Shown: one piece after another, positions 1 through 7,176 of the stretch
How the letters are laid out: the number at the start of each line of letters is the position of its first letter
Position numbering within the stretch: the first letter of the stretch is position 1
DNA from: Pseudomonadota bacterium
GTDB lineage: Bacteria > Pseudomonadota > Alphaproteobacteria > Rhizobiales > Xanthobacteraceae
Direction of reading: 5' to 3'
DNA length: 16,607 nucleotides
NCBI GenBank assembly: GCA_023391175.1
Contig: JAEWBL010000632.1
Span: 1 to 16,607, forward strand
Translations under genes and position numbers: made by a program
Notes under the pieces: generated by a model
The model's database searches: none
What the model was told of the DNA's origin: nothing
The model's input: only the letters and a program-made list of their open reading frames with translations

Positions 1-330
1 CCGCACTGGGAGGCCGACCGCGCCTATTTCGCGCTTGCCGCCTACAAGGCTGGCGTCGAAGCCGCGGCAAAGGCCACCGGGCGCTGGCCGAAGCTTGAAG
101 AGATCATCGAATCGATCCCCAAGCAGAAGGTCGAGAGCCTCGGCGGGCCGGGTCAGTTCCGCGCCGACAAGATCGCCGAGCAGACCTTCTACCAGGGTCT
201 GTCCACCAACCAGAATTCCTACGACTTCCCCACGCTGAAGACGGTGGACAGCTTCACCGCCGACCAGCTCCAGAAGCCGCCGGGCGTGGACTTCTGGGAA
301 TGGCTCAAGACCTCCAAGCTTCCCGTCTGA
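1..330 (+). CDS. Branched-chain amino acid type ABC transporter substrate-binding protein, C-terminal part (5' end outside window)
   Basis: The reading frame is open from base 1 to a TGA at 328-330 and gives 109 residues that begin PHWEADRAYF and end WLKTSKLPV. It resembles the C-terminal lobe of periplasmic type I solute-binding proteins of the Liv/HAAT class, with a late region like the G-x-x-x-FR-x-D segment (GGPGQFRADK, about residues 48-57) and a tyrosine/phenylalanine-rich tail. The strongest support is position: it lies 10 bp upstream of a LivH-type permease gene and leads a complete H-M-G-F set. The protein would capture the ligand in the periplasm and deliver it to the permease. The signal peptide and ligand pocket lie outside the window, so the ligand is unknown. 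The family call comes from context plus weak sequence resemblance. Confidence 0.8.
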   Translation, partial: PHWEADRAYFALAAYKAGVEAAAKATGRWPKLEEIIESIPKQKVESLGGPGQFRADKIAEQTFYQGLSTNQNSYDFPTLKTVDSFTADQLQKPPGVDFWEWLKTSKLPV

Positions 331-340
331 GGAGCGCCGC

Positions 341-1222
341 GTGACCGTCTTCCTCGACGTCCTCCTCGGCGGCGTGTTTCACGCCGCCATTCTCTTCCTC
401 GTCGCAGCTGGACTCCAGCTGGTGTTCGGCGTGCAGAAGGTCATCAATCTCGCCTGCGGCTCCTTCTATGCTTTGGGCGCCTATTTCGGCATCACCGCCG
501 TGGGCCTCGCCTCGGCCGTGGGCTTTCCGGCCTGGACGGTGCTGCCGGTGCTGGTGCTCGCGGGCCTCGCGATCGGCCTCGTGGGTCTTCCGGTGGAGCG
601 CATCCTGCGTACCGTCTACCGCCGGGACGAAAGCTATCAATTGCTCCTCACTTTCGGCCTGCTGCTGATGTTCCAGGATGTGTTCCGCTTCTTCTGGGGC
701 GCGACGCCGCGGACCTTGGACAATGCCTATCTCGCCTACGGCACGGCCGAATTCCTCGGCCTTCGGGTGCCCACCTACAACCTCCTCGTGATCGCCGCCT
801 CCATCGCCATCGCGGTAGCTCTGGGCGCCTTCCTGCAGAAGACCCGCACGGGCCGCATCATCCGCGCCACCGCGGAAAACCGCGACATGAGCGAGGGCCT
901 CGGCGTCAACTCCTCCCGCGTCTTCGCGGCCGTGTTCACGGTGGGCTGCATGCTCGGCACGGTGGGCGGCGCGCTGGTGGTGCCGGCCTCGGCCTCCTCG
1001 CTGGAAATGGCCGTGGAACTGGTGGTGGAAGCCTTCGCGGTGGTGGTCATCGGCGGCCTCGGCTCCATGCGCGGCGCGCTGGCCGGAGCGCTGATCGTCG
1101 GCCTCATCCGGGCGGCGGCCATCATGGTTCTGCCCGAGGCCGAAATTCTCTCCATCTATCTGGTCGTCATCGCCGTGCTCATCCTGCGGCCGGCCGGGCT
1201 TTTCGGAAAGGCAATGGCATGA
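341..1222 (+). CDS. livH: Branched-chain amino acid type ABC transporter permease, LivH family (first system)
   Basis: The 293-residue, very hydrophobic protein has about eight predicted membrane segments and is one half of the inner-membrane channel of a Liv/HAAT importer. Family signatures are the early GVQKVINLACGSFYALGAY block (about residues 30-48, cf. G-x-INLAHG-x-x-x-x-GAY) and the late EAFAVVVIGGLGSMRGALAG block (about residues 231-250), the ATPase-contacting loop region of LivH. The Ala-Cys at the usual Ala-His of the first block is a small deviation. The start is a GTG at 341 preceded by GGAG at 331-334, just after the binding-protein stop. Its 3' end overlaps livM by 4 bp (ATGA), implying translational coupling. 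Length is normal for the family. The substrate is not determinable. Confidence 0.92.
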   Translation: MTVFLDVLLGGVFHAAILFLVAAGLQLVFGVQKVINLACGSFYALGAYFGITAVGLASAVGFPAWTVLPVLVLAGLAIGLVGLPVERILRTVYRRDESYQLLLTFGLLLMFQDVFRFFWGATPRTLDNAYLAYGTAEFLGLRVPTYNLLVIAASIAIAVALGAFLQKTRTGRIIRATAENRDMSEGLGVNSSRVFAAVFTVGCMLGTVGGALVVPASASSLEMAVELVVEAFAVVVIGGLGSMRGALAGALIVGLIRAAAIMVLPEAEILSIYLVVIAVLILRPAGLFGKAMA

Positions 1223-2247
1223 GCACGCCCACCCTCGGCACCCCCACGGCCGCCCGCGCGGCTGCGGCGGCGCCCGCCGCCGGCATGGGATGGCCAAGCG
1301 GCCTCGCCGCCTTCCTCGTGATCGTGGTGGCGATGGCGGGCCTGCCTCTCGTCGCCTCCACCTACATGCTCACCCTGATGGTGCCCTTCTTCGGCTTCGC
1401 CATCGCCCTGCTCGGCTTCAATCTCCTGTTCGGCTACACCGGGCTCCTCTCCTTCGGCCACGCCATGTTCCTCGGTATCGGCGCCTACGCGGCGGCGGTG
1501 ATGACCTCGAAGCTGGGCGTCCGGTCGCTGGAGCTGACCCTGCTCGTCGCGGTGGCGGCGGCAGTGGTCATCGCGGTGCCGGTGGGCTTCCTGTGCGTGC
1601 GCTACACGCGCATCTTCTTCGGCATGCTGACGCTGGCGTTCGGCATGCTGTTCCACTCCATCCTGTTCAAGTTCTACGGTCTCACCGGTGGCGACCAGGG
1701 CATGCGGGTGATGCGCCCGCTGCTGTTCGGCATGGAGTTCGAGGGCGGCAAGACGGCCTTCATCACCGGTCCGTTCTATTACTACGCCCTCGGCCTGCTC
1801 ACCCTGCTCGGCTACGCCATGTGGCGGATCGTGCGCTCGCCGTTCGGGCTGCACCTCACCGCCATCCGAGAGAATGCGCAGAAGGCGGCCTATCTCGGTG
1901 TCACCGTCTCGCGGATGCGGCTGGCGGCCTATGTCATCTCCGGGGTCTATGGCGCCATCGGCGGGGTGATCCTCGCCGTCACCATCGGCCTTGCAGACCC
2001 GGAGATCGTCTACTGGACGCAGTCCGGCAACCTCGTGTTCATGGCAGTCCTCGGCGGCTCCGGAGCCTTCGCCGGTCCCGTGGTTGGCGGCCTCGCCTTC
2101 GTGCTGCTGCAGGACACCGTGATGTCCGCCACCCAGTACTGGCGTTTCGTGATGGGCGCGGTGCTGGTGCTCATCGTCATCTTTTTCCCGCGGGGGATTG
2201 CCGGCCTGTTCGGCGACGCCTTCGCCCGCCTCAAGCGCGGGAGCTGA
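1219..2247 (+). CDS. livM: Branched-chain amino acid type ABC transporter permease, LivM family (first system)
   Basis: The 342-residue polytopic membrane protein is the partner permease of LivH. The hallmark block LLFGYTGLLSFGHAMFLGIG is present (about residues 69-88), as is the cytoplasmic EAA-like loop AIRENAQKAAYLGV (about residues 215-228), which in this family docks on the ATPases. It ends with a typical LivM tail (FFPRGIAGLFG). An Ala/Pro-rich, non-membrane N-terminal stretch of about 28 residues precedes the first helix. The ATG start lies in the ATGA overlap with livH, and only 3 bp separate its stop from livG, so it belongs to the same operon. Confidence 0.93.
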   Translation: MSTPTLGTPTAARAAAAAPAAGMGWPSGLAAFLVIVVAMAGLPLVASTYMLTLMVPFFGFAIALLGFNLLFGYTGLLSFGHAMFLGIGAYAAAVMTSKLGVRSLELTLLVAVAAAVVIAVPVGFLCVRYTRIFFGMLTLAFGMLFHSILFKFYGLTGGDQGMRVMRPLLFGMEFEGGKTAFITGPFYYYALGLLTLLGYAMWRIVRSPFGLHLTAIRENAQKAAYLGVTVSRMRLAAYVISGVYGAIGGVILAVTIGLADPEIVYWTQSGNLVFMAVLGGSGAFAGPVVGGLAFVLLQDTVMSATQYWRFVMGAVLVLIVIFFPRGIAGLFGDAFARLKRGS

Positions 2248-2250
2248 CCC

Positions 2251-3057
2251 ATGGCCTCACGCGCCCTTCTTTCCGCCCACCAGGTCTCCAAGAGCTACGG
2301 CGATTTCCACGCGCTCCGGAACGTCTCCGTGCACGTGGACGACGGCGAGTTCATCTCCATCGTCGGCCCGAATGGGGCCGGCAAGTCCACCCTCGTCAAC
2401 GTGCTCACGGGGCTGCTGAAGCCGACCACCGGGCACGTCCACTTCCGCGGGCAGGACATCGCCGGCATCGGGCCGGTGGAGCTGTCCCGCCGCGGCATGG
2501 CGCGGGGGTTCCAGCTGGTGAACATCTTCCCGGCCCTCACCGTACGCGAGACGCTGGGCGTCGCTGCCGCCTCGCGTCTGAGGCGGATCGGCAATCCCTT
2601 CCGCAGCCTCGGCGCCGATCGCGAGGTCCGCGACGCCGTGGAGGAGGTGGCCGACATCTTCAACCTGCGCCACCGTCTGGATCAGCAGGCGAGCGCCCTT
2701 TCCCAGGGCGAGAAGAAGCTGCTGGATGTGGCGAGCGCCTTCGCCCTCAAGCCCGAACTGATCCTCATCGACGAGCCCACTTCCGGCGTCTCCACCGGCG
2801 ACAAGCACGCCATCATGGAGCTGCTCGTGAGCGCATCCCGCAAGGCCGGCGTGCGCGGCATCATCCAGGTCGAGCACGACATGGACCTCGTGGCCCGCTA
2901 TTCGGACCGCATCGTCGCGCTCCAGGCGGGGACCGTGCTTGCGGACGAGAAGCCGGAAACCTTCTTTAGGGATCCCGCTCTCATCGCTGCCGTGGTGGGC
3001 ACGCGCCCGCCCAAGATGACCCAGAAGCCCGCCGTTCAGGAGATCCGCCCATGCTGA
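2251..3057 (+). CDS. livG: Branched-chain amino acid type ABC transporter ATP-binding protein, LivG family (first system)
   Basis: This 268-residue cytoplasmic ATPase powers the LivHM channel. All ABC motifs are visible: Walker A GPNGAGKS at 39-46, signature LSQGE at 150-154, Walker B ELILIDEP at 169-176 and the switch histidine H209 in QVEHD. After Walker B it reads TSGVSTGDKH instead of the common TAGLNPEE. This D-loop variant is, as I recall it, typical of one LivG subgroup. The C-terminus carries an extra polar tail (PPKMTQKPAVQEIRPC). The gene starts 3 bp after livM and overlaps livF by 7 bp (ATGCTGA), so coupled translation is likely. The assignment is firm; the transported ligand is not known. 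Confidence 0.93.
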   Translation: MASRALLSAHQVSKSYGDFHALRNVSVHVDDGEFISIVGPNGAGKSTLVNVLTGLLKPTTGHVHFRGQDIAGIGPVELSRRGMARGFQLVNIFPALTVRETLGVAAASRLRRIGNPFRSLGADREVRDAVEEVADIFNLRHRLDQQASALSQGEKKLLDVASAFALKPELILIDEPTSGVSTGDKHAIMELLVSASRKAGVRGIIQVEHDMDLVARYSDRIVALQAGTVLADEKPETFFRDPALIAAVVGTRPPKMTQKPAVQEIRPC

Positions 3058-3773
3058 GCATTTCGGGCCTCAAGGTGGATATCGCCGGCAGCCGCATCCT
3101 GTCCGGCATCGACCTTGCCGTGGAGCCGGGCGAACTGGTCTGCCTCATCGGCCGCAACGGCGCGGGCAAGACCACCACGTTCCGGTCCATCATGGGCTAT
3201 CGCAAGCCGGTGTCCGGCTCCATCCGCTTCGCGGGCAAGGAGCTGATCGGCCGGGCGCCGCACGAGATCGCGCAGATGGGGGTGGGCTTCTCGCCGGAGG
3301 AATCGGAGGTCTATGCCGACCTCACGGTCGCCGAGAACCTGGAGCTGCCGACCTGGACGCGGCGCTCGAAGATGTCGGAGAAGGATCGCGTCGAGCGCTC
3401 CCTGAACGTTTTCCCGAAGCTCCGGCAGTATCTGCACCGGGGCGGGGCGCAGCTCTCCGGCGGCGAGCGCAAGATGGTGTCGGTGGCCCGCGCCCTCGCG
3501 CTCGACCCCAGCCTCCTGCTGCTGGACGAGCCGTTCGAGGGCCTCTCGCCGGCGATCATCCCGGTCATCTCGGAGGGCATCGCCTCCATCCGCGCCATGG
3601 GGCAGGCGGTGCTGATGGCGGAATCCAACGTGCATCACCTGCCGGACTATGTGGATCGCCTCTACGTGCTGGAGCGCGGCGAGATGATCTTTTCCGGCAC
3701 GCTGGCCGAGGCGCACCGCGACAAGGCGGTCATGCGCGTCATCGCCGGCGAGGTGGAGCTGGAGCACGCCTGA
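3051..3773 (+). CDS. livF: Branched-chain amino acid type ABC transporter ATP-binding protein, LivF family (first system)
   Basis: This 240-residue ATPase is the second nucleotide-binding subunit of the importer and heterodimerises with LivG. Motifs: Walker A GRNGAGKT at 34-41, signature LSGGE at 135-139 and Walker B LLLLDEP at 155-161. At the switch region, where LivF proteins usually read EQN, this one reads ESN (191-193) followed by VHH. Lack of the switch histidine at this position is normal for LivF, while the Ser is less common. The ATG lies within the last codons of livG (7-bp overlap). The stop is followed after 3 bp by the dehydrogenase ATG, tying that enzyme to the transporter operon. 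Confidence 0.92.
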   Translation: MLSISGLKVDIAGSRILSGIDLAVEPGELVCLIGRNGAGKTTTFRSIMGYRKPVSGSIRFAGKELIGRAPHEIAQMGVGFSPEESEVYADLTVAENLELPTWTRRSKMSEKDRVERSLNVFPKLRQYLHRGGAQLSGGERKMVSVARALALDPSLLLLDEPFEGLSPAIIPVISEGIASIRAMGQAVLMAESNVHHLPDYVDRLYVLERGEMIFSGTLAEAHRDKAVMRVIAGEVELEHA

Positions 3774-3776
3774 GCC

Positions 3777-4886
3777 ATGCCCCTCACCTATCGTGCCGCG
3801 GTGCTTCACGCGCCGCAGACGCCGCTCGCCATCGAGACGGTGCAGGCGGCGGCGCTCCGGCCATCCGACGTGCTGGTCCGCATCAAGGCCGCCGGACTTT
3901 GCCACACAGACCTCGAGGTGATCGAGGGCGGGCTCGTCTATCCCATGCCCATCGTGCTCGGCCACGAGGCGGCCGGCATCGTGGAAGAGGTGGGGCGGGA
4001 GGCCAAGGGCGTCCGCAAGGGCGACCATGTGGTGCTGTCCTGGAACCCCCATTGTGGTCACTGCTTCTATTGCGACCGCGCGCTGCCTATCCTGTGCGAG
4101 GGCTATCTGGCGGAAGGGCCGAAGGCGCGCGCCTTCGACGGCGCCGCCAAGGCGCGGCTCGCGGGCGGGCGTGAGCTGGGCAGCCTCATGTTCCTCGGCG
4201 CCTTTGGCGAATACTGCATCGTGACCGACCAGCAGGCCATTCCCGTGCCGAAGGAACTGCCGTTCGACGAGGCCTGCCTCATCGGCTGCGGGATCATGAC
4301 CGGTGTCGGCGCGGCACTGAACGTCGCCCAGATCGGCCCGGGCGATACCGCTCTCGTCATCGGCTGCGGCGCCGTGGGCCTCGCGGCGGTCCAGGGCGCG
4401 CGGCTGGCGGGCGCCGAAACCATCCTTGCCGCCGACCTCGACGACGCCAAGCTCGCCCTCGCCCGCACCATGGGCGCCACCCACGCAGTGAATGCCCGTA
4501 CGGGCGATGTGGTTGAGGCCGCCCGTGCTCTCACTCAGGGGCGGGGGGCGGACGTGGTGCTGGAATCCGCCGGCAGCCCCATCGCCTTCCGCACGACGGT
4601 GGAGGCGGTGCGGCCGGGCGGCGAGGTGATCTGGCTGGGCAAGATCGACGTGACGAAGGACGTGTCGTTCCGCTGGGGTTCGCTGATGGCAGAAAAGCGC
4701 ATCCGCCGCGTCTCATACGGCGGCGCCCGGCCCACGCGTGATTTCCCGTTTCTGGCGCGTGCCGCCCTTGCCGGACGGCTGGATTTGAAGGGCCTGATCT
4801 CCCGCCGGATCGGGCTTGAGGAGATCAACGAGGGCTTCGCCGCGCTCAAGGCCGGCGAAACGATCCGCAGCGTGGTGCTGTTCTGA
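3777..4886 (+). CDS. Zinc-dependent medium-chain alcohol dehydrogenase (AdhC/XylB-like)
   Basis: The 369-residue protein belongs to the zinc MDR superfamily and should oxidise an alcohol, or reduce an aldehyde, with a nicotinamide cofactor in the cytoplasm. Catalytic-zinc ligands are visible as C42 (GLCHTD), H63-E64 (GHE) and C171 (GCGIMTG). A full structural-zinc lobe is present with C93, C96, C99 and C107. The Rossmann motif GCGAVG is at 196-201 and an acidic residue (D220) ends the second strand, which favours NAD over NADP. The gene starts 3 bp after livF and is the last gene of the + strand operon, so its substrate is probably the imported compound or a product of it (inference). A 9-bp hairpin follows. 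Closest in style to class III/XylB-like alcohol dehydrogenases; exact substrate unknown. Confidence 0.9.
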   Translation: MPLTYRAAVLHAPQTPLAIETVQAAALRPSDVLVRIKAAGLCHTDLEVIEGGLVYPMPIVLGHEAAGIVEEVGREAKGVRKGDHVVLSWNPHCGHCFYCDRALPILCEGYLAEGPKARAFDGAAKARLAGGRELGSLMFLGAFGEYCIVTDQQAIPVPKELPFDEACLIGCGIMTGVGAALNVAQIGPGDTALVIGCGAVGLAAVQGARLAGAETILAADLDDAKLALARTMGATHAVNARTGDVVEAARALTQGRGADVVLESAGSPIAFRTTVEAVRPGGEVIWLGKIDVTKDVSFRWGSLMAEKRIRRVSYGGARPTRDFPFLARAALAGRLDLKGLISRRIGLEEINEGFAALKAGETIRSVVLF

Positions 4887-4895
4887 GAGCTTAGA

Positions 4896-4922
4896 CTCCC
4901 TCTCCCCTTGCGCGAGAGGGAG
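4896..4922. terminator. Hairpin between convergent genes, possible bidirectional terminator
   Basis: Perfect 9-bp inverted repeat CTCCCTCTC (4896-4904) / GAGAGGGAG (4914-4922) with a 9-nt loop. It sits in the 42-bp gap between the dehydrogenase stop and the convergent GntR-family gene stop. No U-tract follows on either strand, so a classical intrinsic terminator is not assured. Its core TCTCCCCTTGCG (4901-4912) is repeated exactly, in inverse orientation, at 10705-10716, so it may be a copy of a dispersed palindromic element used as a terminator. Confidence 0.55.
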
Positions 4923-4928
4923 CCCCCC

Positions 4929-5741
4929 TCACGCATCCAGCGTCTTGCGGGCGAAATCCTCGATATAGTCCACGAGGTTGGAGGCCGCCGTCTCGGCGCC
5001 CTTCCGGTCGCGGCGGGCGACCGCCTCGGCCACCTCGGCGTGCAGCCGGGCCGCGAGCGGCAGGTCGGCCACTTCCTTGTAGTGCTGGTACCAGAAGCGA
5101 CGCGACAGCGCGTTCATCAGCCCCATGGAGCGCACCGCGAACTCGTTGCGCGAGGCCTGCGCCATCAAGAGGTTGAAGCGCCGGTCGAGGCGCATGAAGG
5201 CGAGGTCGTCCTCCACTTCCGCCGCCTGCCGCATGGAACCGGCGATCTCGGCGAAGGCGTCCCGCTCCTCGGCCGTCGCGCGCTCGGCGGCGAGGCCCGC
5301 CATCAGCACCTCCAGCACCCGCCGCACCTCAAGCAGGCGAAGCTGGGTCCGCAGGTTGATGTCCGACACCAGCACGCCGCGCCGCGGCAGCACAACCACC
5401 AGTCCATCGCGCGCGAGCCGTTGCAACGCCTCGCGAATGGGCGTGCGGCCGATCTTCAGCCGGTCGGAAAGCGTGAGTTCGGAGAGCACCGCTCCGGGGG
5501 GGAGCTGGAGGGTCGCGATCAGTTCTTCGAGGATGCGATAGGCTCGGTCGGTGAGGCTCGCATCCTCCACCGGCGCGTCCTCGCGGCGCGGGCGGCGCGC
5601 CGGTGGGCGCGGTTCCTTGCGGGTTTCGCGCAACGGCTCCAGCAGGAGGTCGATCCCGACCTCCGCCCCCTCAATGACCGATTGCCGCTTCTGGCGCTTC
5701 ACCGGCGCCCTGGAACCTGCTTTGGCCCCCACCTTCGCCAT
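4929..5741 (-). CDS. GntR-family transcriptional regulator with FCD domain
   Basis: The 270-residue regulator has a basic N-terminal extension (about 65 residues, Lys/Arg-rich), a GntR winged helix (about residues 67-130, with IGRTPIREALQRLARDGLV as recognition region) and an all-helical FCD ligand domain starting at EVRRVLEVLMAGLAAE. FCD domains usually bind a metal through D-x3-H plus two later His. Here the matching positions read D-x3-N (LDRRFN), H (RLHAEV) and N (AASNLV), so two of three histidines are Asn. I chose ATG 5741 because GGGAG lies 8 bp upstream; a TTG at 5798 would add 19 residues without a clear ribosome site. It converges on the liv-dehydrogenase operon and probably controls it in response to its substrate (inference). 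Confidence 0.88.
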   Translation of the reverse strand: MAKVGAKAGSRAPVKRQKRQSVIEGAEVGIDLLLEPLRETRKEPRPPARRPRREDAPVEDASLTDRAYRILEELIATLQLPPGAVLSELTLSDRLKIGRTPIREALQRLARDGLVVVLPRRGVLVSDINLRTQLRLLEVRRVLEVLMAGLAAERATAEERDAFAEIAGSMRQAAEVEDDLAFMRLDRRFNLLMAQASRNEFAVRSMGLMNALSRRFWYQHYKEVADLPLAARLHAEVAEAVARRDRKGAETAASNLVDYIEDFARKTLDA

Positions 5742-5814
5742 GCCGCGCGCTCCCGTGCCGATTATCCCTGTGACGACGGATTCGCCTCCCGCCGTCAAGC
5801 CATCGCGACGCGCG

Positions 5815-6111
5815 TCAGGCCGCGACGCGATGGATGGCGGCGGCGATGTCGTCGGAAGTCATCTCCCATTCATTGGCGAAGTTCGCCACCACATCGCGCA
5901 TGAACTGGTCGTGCAGCGCGTAGGCGCGCCGGTCGTCGCCAAGGTGGTCGGCGAGAAGCGCGAGAGCCAGTTGCGCGGGGGCCTGCCCCTCATAGCTCCA
6001 CTCGAAGCCGTCGCTGCTCAGTTTGGCGATGTCGGTGCGCTGCGGCAGCGGCTTGCCGTCCACCGTCACCGCGATGCCGTCGATGGTGCGGTCTCCCCGA
6101 TAGGTCTTCAT
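5815..6111 (-). CDS. DUF6166-like conserved hypothetical protein
   Basis: This 98-residue protein begins MKTYRGDRTIDGIAVTVDGK and contains SSDGFEWSYEGQAPAQLALA followed by a helical ADHLGD region. I recognise this pattern from a small family of unknown function (DUF6166), common in alphaproteobacteria, in which a short N-terminal beta region is followed by helices. Recall is from memory and not checked against a profile. No signal peptide, membrane segment or catalytic motif is visible. The ATG at 6111 is preceded by GCAGGA about 3 bp upstream of its start. The gene lies 73 bp upstream of the GntR gene on the same strand and is divergent from the ArsC-like gene. Function unknown. Confidence 0.75.
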   Translation of the reverse strand: MKTYRGDRTIDGIAVTVDGKPLPQRTDIAKLSSDGFEWSYEGQAPAQLALALLADHLGDDRRAYALHDQFMRDVVANFANEWEMTSDDIAAAIHRVAA

Positions 6112-6159
6112 GCGTCCTGCCCTGCCTGTTATTGCCCGTCCAATTGGGATTGCACTGAT

Positions 6160-6188
6160 ATGTTACATGAGCAGCAGATGCCATTCAA
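6160..6188 (-). promoter_or_regulatory. Candidate sigma-70-like promoter for the DUF6166-like gene
   Basis: On the minus strand TTGAAT (6188-6183) and TAACAT (6165-6160) are separated by exactly 17 bp, each matching 4 of 6 consensus positions. This would start transcription about 40 bp upstream of the ATG at 6111. The site lies in the AT-richest part of the 153-bp divergent intergenic region (6112-6264), which must also hold the promoter of the + strand ArsC-like gene. Identified by eye only. Confidence 0.3.
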
Positions 6189-6264
6189 CGGCCTGCGACG
6201 CAAAGGCGGACGGCAAGACGGCGCGGGCTCGGGTAAGCTCGGCGCTTTCAGACAGGAGATTGCG

Positions 6265-6612
6265 ATGGCGACGACGATCTATGGAATCAAGGCCTGCGAC
6301 ACCATGAAGAAGGCGCGGGCCTGGCTCGACGATCAGGGCATCGCCTATGCCTTCCACGACTACAAGGCGGCGGGCATAGATGCGAAGACGCTTCAGGGCT
6401 GGGCGAAGAAAGTCGGCTGGGAGAAGCTGCTCAACCGGGCCGGCACCACCTTCAGGAAGCTGCCGGATGCCGACAAGGCGGACATTGACGAGCCCAAGGC
6501 GCTGGCGCTGATGCTGGGGCATCCGTCCATGATCAAGCGCCCGGTCCTGGAGCACGGGCGCGATCTCATCGTCGGCTTCAAGCCGGAGGATTATGCGGCA
6601 AAGGTGAAGTGA
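6265..6612 (+). CDS. ArsC/Spx-family protein, YffB-like
   Basis: The 115-residue protein starts MATTIYGIKACDTMKKARAW, with the thioredoxin-like fold and CDTMKKA segment typical of the YffB/ArsC-Spx group. RAGTTFRKLP (about residues 58-67) and LGHPSMIKRPVL (about 86-97) are the other conserved blocks. It has a single cysteine (C11) at the ArsC catalytic position. In the family this Cys either acts in glutathione-linked arsenate reduction or is retained without arsenate activity; YffB proteins are generally not arsenate reductases. The frame is open far upstream, but the ATG at 6265 with AGGAG at 6254-6258 and family homology set the start. It stands alone, convergent with the CoxG-like gene. 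Its link to the flanking operons is not evident. Confidence 0.88.
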   Translation: MATTIYGIKACDTMKKARAWLDDQGIAYAFHDYKAAGIDAKTLQGWAKKVGWEKLLNRAGTTFRKLPDADKADIDEPKALALMLGHPSMIKRPVLEHGRDLIVGFKPEDYAAKVK

Positions 6613-6635
6613 GGCCGGCAACGCGCGCCGGCCTC
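6611..6635. terminator. Hairpin between convergent genes overlapping the ArsC-like stop codon
   Basis: Perfect 9-bp inverted repeat GAGGCCGGC (6611-6619) / GCCGGCCTC (6627-6635) with a 7-nt loop. The left arm includes the last two bases of the TGA stop. It fills most of the 36-bp gap between the ArsC-like gene and the end of the 9-kb minus-strand operon, a typical place for a bidirectional terminator. No U-tract is present. Confidence 0.55.
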
Positions 6636-6648
6636 GTGGGCCTCGCGC

Positions 6649-7122
6649 TCAGGAGGCTTCGGCCGCCGGCGGCACCTCGACCGGCGCGTTCAGCGCTTCG
6701 GCGAAGCTCGTGAAGAACTGGTCTGAGAGCTTCTTGGCGGTCGCCTGCACGAGGCGTCCGCCAAGGGACGCGAGCTTGCCGCCGATCTGGGCGTCCGCCA
6801 CATAGGTGAGGATGGTGTCCGCGCCATCCTCCGCCAGCGAAACCTTGGCCTCGCCCTTGGCGAAGCCGGCGATGCCGCCATTGCCCTGCCCCACGATGCG
6901 GCAGCCGGCGGGAGCCTCCATGTCGGTCAGTTCGACCGAACCGGCGAATGTGGCCGAGACGGGCCCCACCTTCACCTGCACCTTGGCGGCATAGGCGTTG
7001 TCGCCCGTCTGCTCCAGCTCCTTGCAGCCCGGAATGCAGCGCTTGAGCATTTCGGGATCAAGGATCGCCTTCCACACGGTCTCGCGCGGGGCGCTGATGC
7101 GATATTCGCCTGTCAGTTCCAT
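6649..7122 (-). CDS. coxG: CoxG-like SRPBCC protein (carbon monoxide dehydrogenase subunit G family)
   Basis: The 157-residue protein begins MELTGEYRISAPRETVWKAI and contains LDPEMLKRCIPGCKEL and GQGNGGIAGFAKGEAKVSL, the characteristic blocks of CoxG, a START/SRPBCC-fold protein. In CO dehydrogenase systems CoxG helps recruit the hydroxylase to the membrane; paralogues accompany many non-CO molybdenum hydroxylases. This copy ends in a short Ala/Pro tail with no membrane helix, so it lacks an obvious anchor. ATG 7122 has GGGGAGGA 7 bp upstream. It is the last gene of the minus-strand operon, 54 bp after livF. That places it about 5 kb from the hydroxylase genes it presumably serves, with the transporter genes in between. 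Confidence 0.88.
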   Translation of the reverse strand: MELTGEYRISAPRETVWKAILDPEMLKRCIPGCKELEQTGDNAYAAKVQVKVGPVSATFAGSVELTDMEAPAGCRIVGQGNGGIAGFAKGEAKVSLAEDGADTILTYVADAQIGGKLASLGGRLVQATAKKLSDQFFTSFAEALNAPVEVPPAAEAS

Positions 7123-7176
7123 GGGATGCTCCTCCCCGTGTTCTCGTTCGCGCGTGTCGCTCTCAGGCGACGGCGC

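Noticed and set aside
1290..2969. 559-codon open frame on the + strand across livM and livG in another frame
   Set aside because: The product is dominated by Arg, Pro, Gly and His and lacks motifs, whereas the overlapping livM and livG frames show full family signatures.
4049..4056. TGGTCAC half-site within the dehydrogenase gene as a second operator copy
   Set aside because: No matching inverted half is present at the right distance, and it falls within codons for the structural-zinc region.
3036..4484. 482-codon minus-strand frame opposite livF and the dehydrogenase gene
   Set aside because: Antisense shadow of two well-supported genes, with low-complexity composition and no domain.
5551..6264. 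Upstream in-frame extension of the ArsC-like gene (open frame from 5551)
   Set aside because: The extension overlaps the oppositely oriented GntR and DUF6166-like genes and has no homology-like content; ATG 6265 has a good ribosome site and gives the full family length.
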